The notes under the pieces: model-generated | Seen by the model: only the letters and a program-made list of their open reading frames with translations | Told to the model about the DNA's origin: nothing | Database searches by the model: none | Shown: positions 63,886 to 64,000 of the stretch, piece by piece | Numbering within the stretch: position 1 is the first letter of the stretch | How the letters are laid out: each line of letters begins with the position of its first letter | Program-made: the position numbers and the translations under genes | From: Bacteroidota bacterium | GTDB taxonomy: Bacteria > Bacteroidota > Bacteroidia > JACCXN01 | NCBI GenBank assembly: GCA_013696965.1 | Contig: JACCXN010000094.1 | Location: 37,434-101,433, forward strand | DNA length: 64,000 nt | Direction of reading: 5' to 3'

Positions 63886-64000
63886 TTAATAAAGCAAAGT
63901 TATATTTCCTTTGTACTCATATTTTTTACCTTTTAGGTCTTTCAATTTAATTACATAAATGTAAACACCATTTTGTGCTAATACTGCGTTTTTAGATTTT
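63886..64000 (-). CDS. C-terminal end of a T9SS surface protein (rest outside window)
   Basis: The last 38 codons of a minus-strand gene ending with TAA at 63886-63888. The tail reads NAVLAQNGVYIYVIKLKD, then KKYEYKGNITLLY, the pattern of the type B (gliding-associated, CHU_C) sorting domain of type IX secretion, comparable to the end of the large protein at 36498-39122. Nothing can be said of the rest. Confidence 0.75.
   Translation of the reverse strand, partial: KSKNAVLAQNGVYIYVIKLKDLKGKKYEYKGNITLLY

Overview
The window is about 64 kb of AT-rich DNA from a member of the Bacteroidota. The signs are: type IX secretion and gliding-type C-terminal domains on several surface proteins; at least sixteen TAnnTTTG promoter elements, the -7 box typical of this phylum, within about 90 bases of gene starts; a TonB receptor locus with DUF4465 and DUF5074 partners; and a futalosine-type menaquinone gene (mqnC). 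A free-living or aquatic Flavobacteriales or Cytophagales relative is plausible, but the sequence does not settle the order. I found no rRNA, tRNA, phage, insertion sequence or CRISPR array.

Layout. 1-6.6 kb: a partial LutB-type iron-sulfur protein, then RNase R, a short-chain dehydrogenase and DXP synthase. 6.9-13.7 kb: a TetR-led tripartite RND efflux operon with a strong promoter at one end and a hairpin terminator at the other. 13.9-17.5 kb: asnS, rpoN and a PAP2-like membrane protein whose start overlaps the rpoN stop. 17.6-19.5 kb: small secreted proteins (a cupredoxin, a Lys/Ser-rich lipoprotein, a DNA/RNA non-specific nuclease). 19.7-23.4 kb: sixA, ppk1 and ppx, a polyphosphate and phosphohistidine group. 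23.6-23.8 kb: a REP/MITE-like inverted repeat. 23.8-28.2 kb: a DUF6973-like secreted protein and a large NtrY-like histidine kinase. 28.2-33.4 kb: a TM2 protein, superoxide dismutase, then a metal-linked group: a MerC-like protein behind a perfect 7-1-7 palindrome, a MacB-type ABC transporter pair, a DUF3299-like secreted protein, a Fur/Zur-type regulator and a tiny acidic lipoprotein.

33.6-45.2 kb: a C-terminal processing protease, dCMP deaminase, riboflavin synthase coupled to a T9SS surface protein, mqnC, an M17 aminopeptidase, pdxA, and a YfiR-domain/PP2C phosphatase fusion. 45.3-51.9 kb: a LolC/E-like permease, a methyltransferase, rbfA, a glycosyltransferase, an MsbA-like exporter, an acyl-CoA thioesterase and hemJ. 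51.9-57.3 kb: a four-gene vitamin B12 uptake operon (TonB receptor, DUF4465 protein, T9SS surface protein, DUF5074 lipoprotein) behind a clear cobalamin riboswitch. 57.5-59.9 kb: a PAS histidine kinase and a single-domain response regulator. 60.2-63.5 kb: a trehalose-6-phosphate synthase fused to a phosphatase domain with a degraded active site, followed at once by an MscS channel. The window closes with the tail of another T9SS-type protein.

The most interesting items are the pseudo-phosphatase trehalose enzyme beside the channel (osmotic response), the riboswitch-controlled B12 locus that uses T9SS sorting domains on two of its surface proteins, and the candidate Zur-type regulon with its operator.
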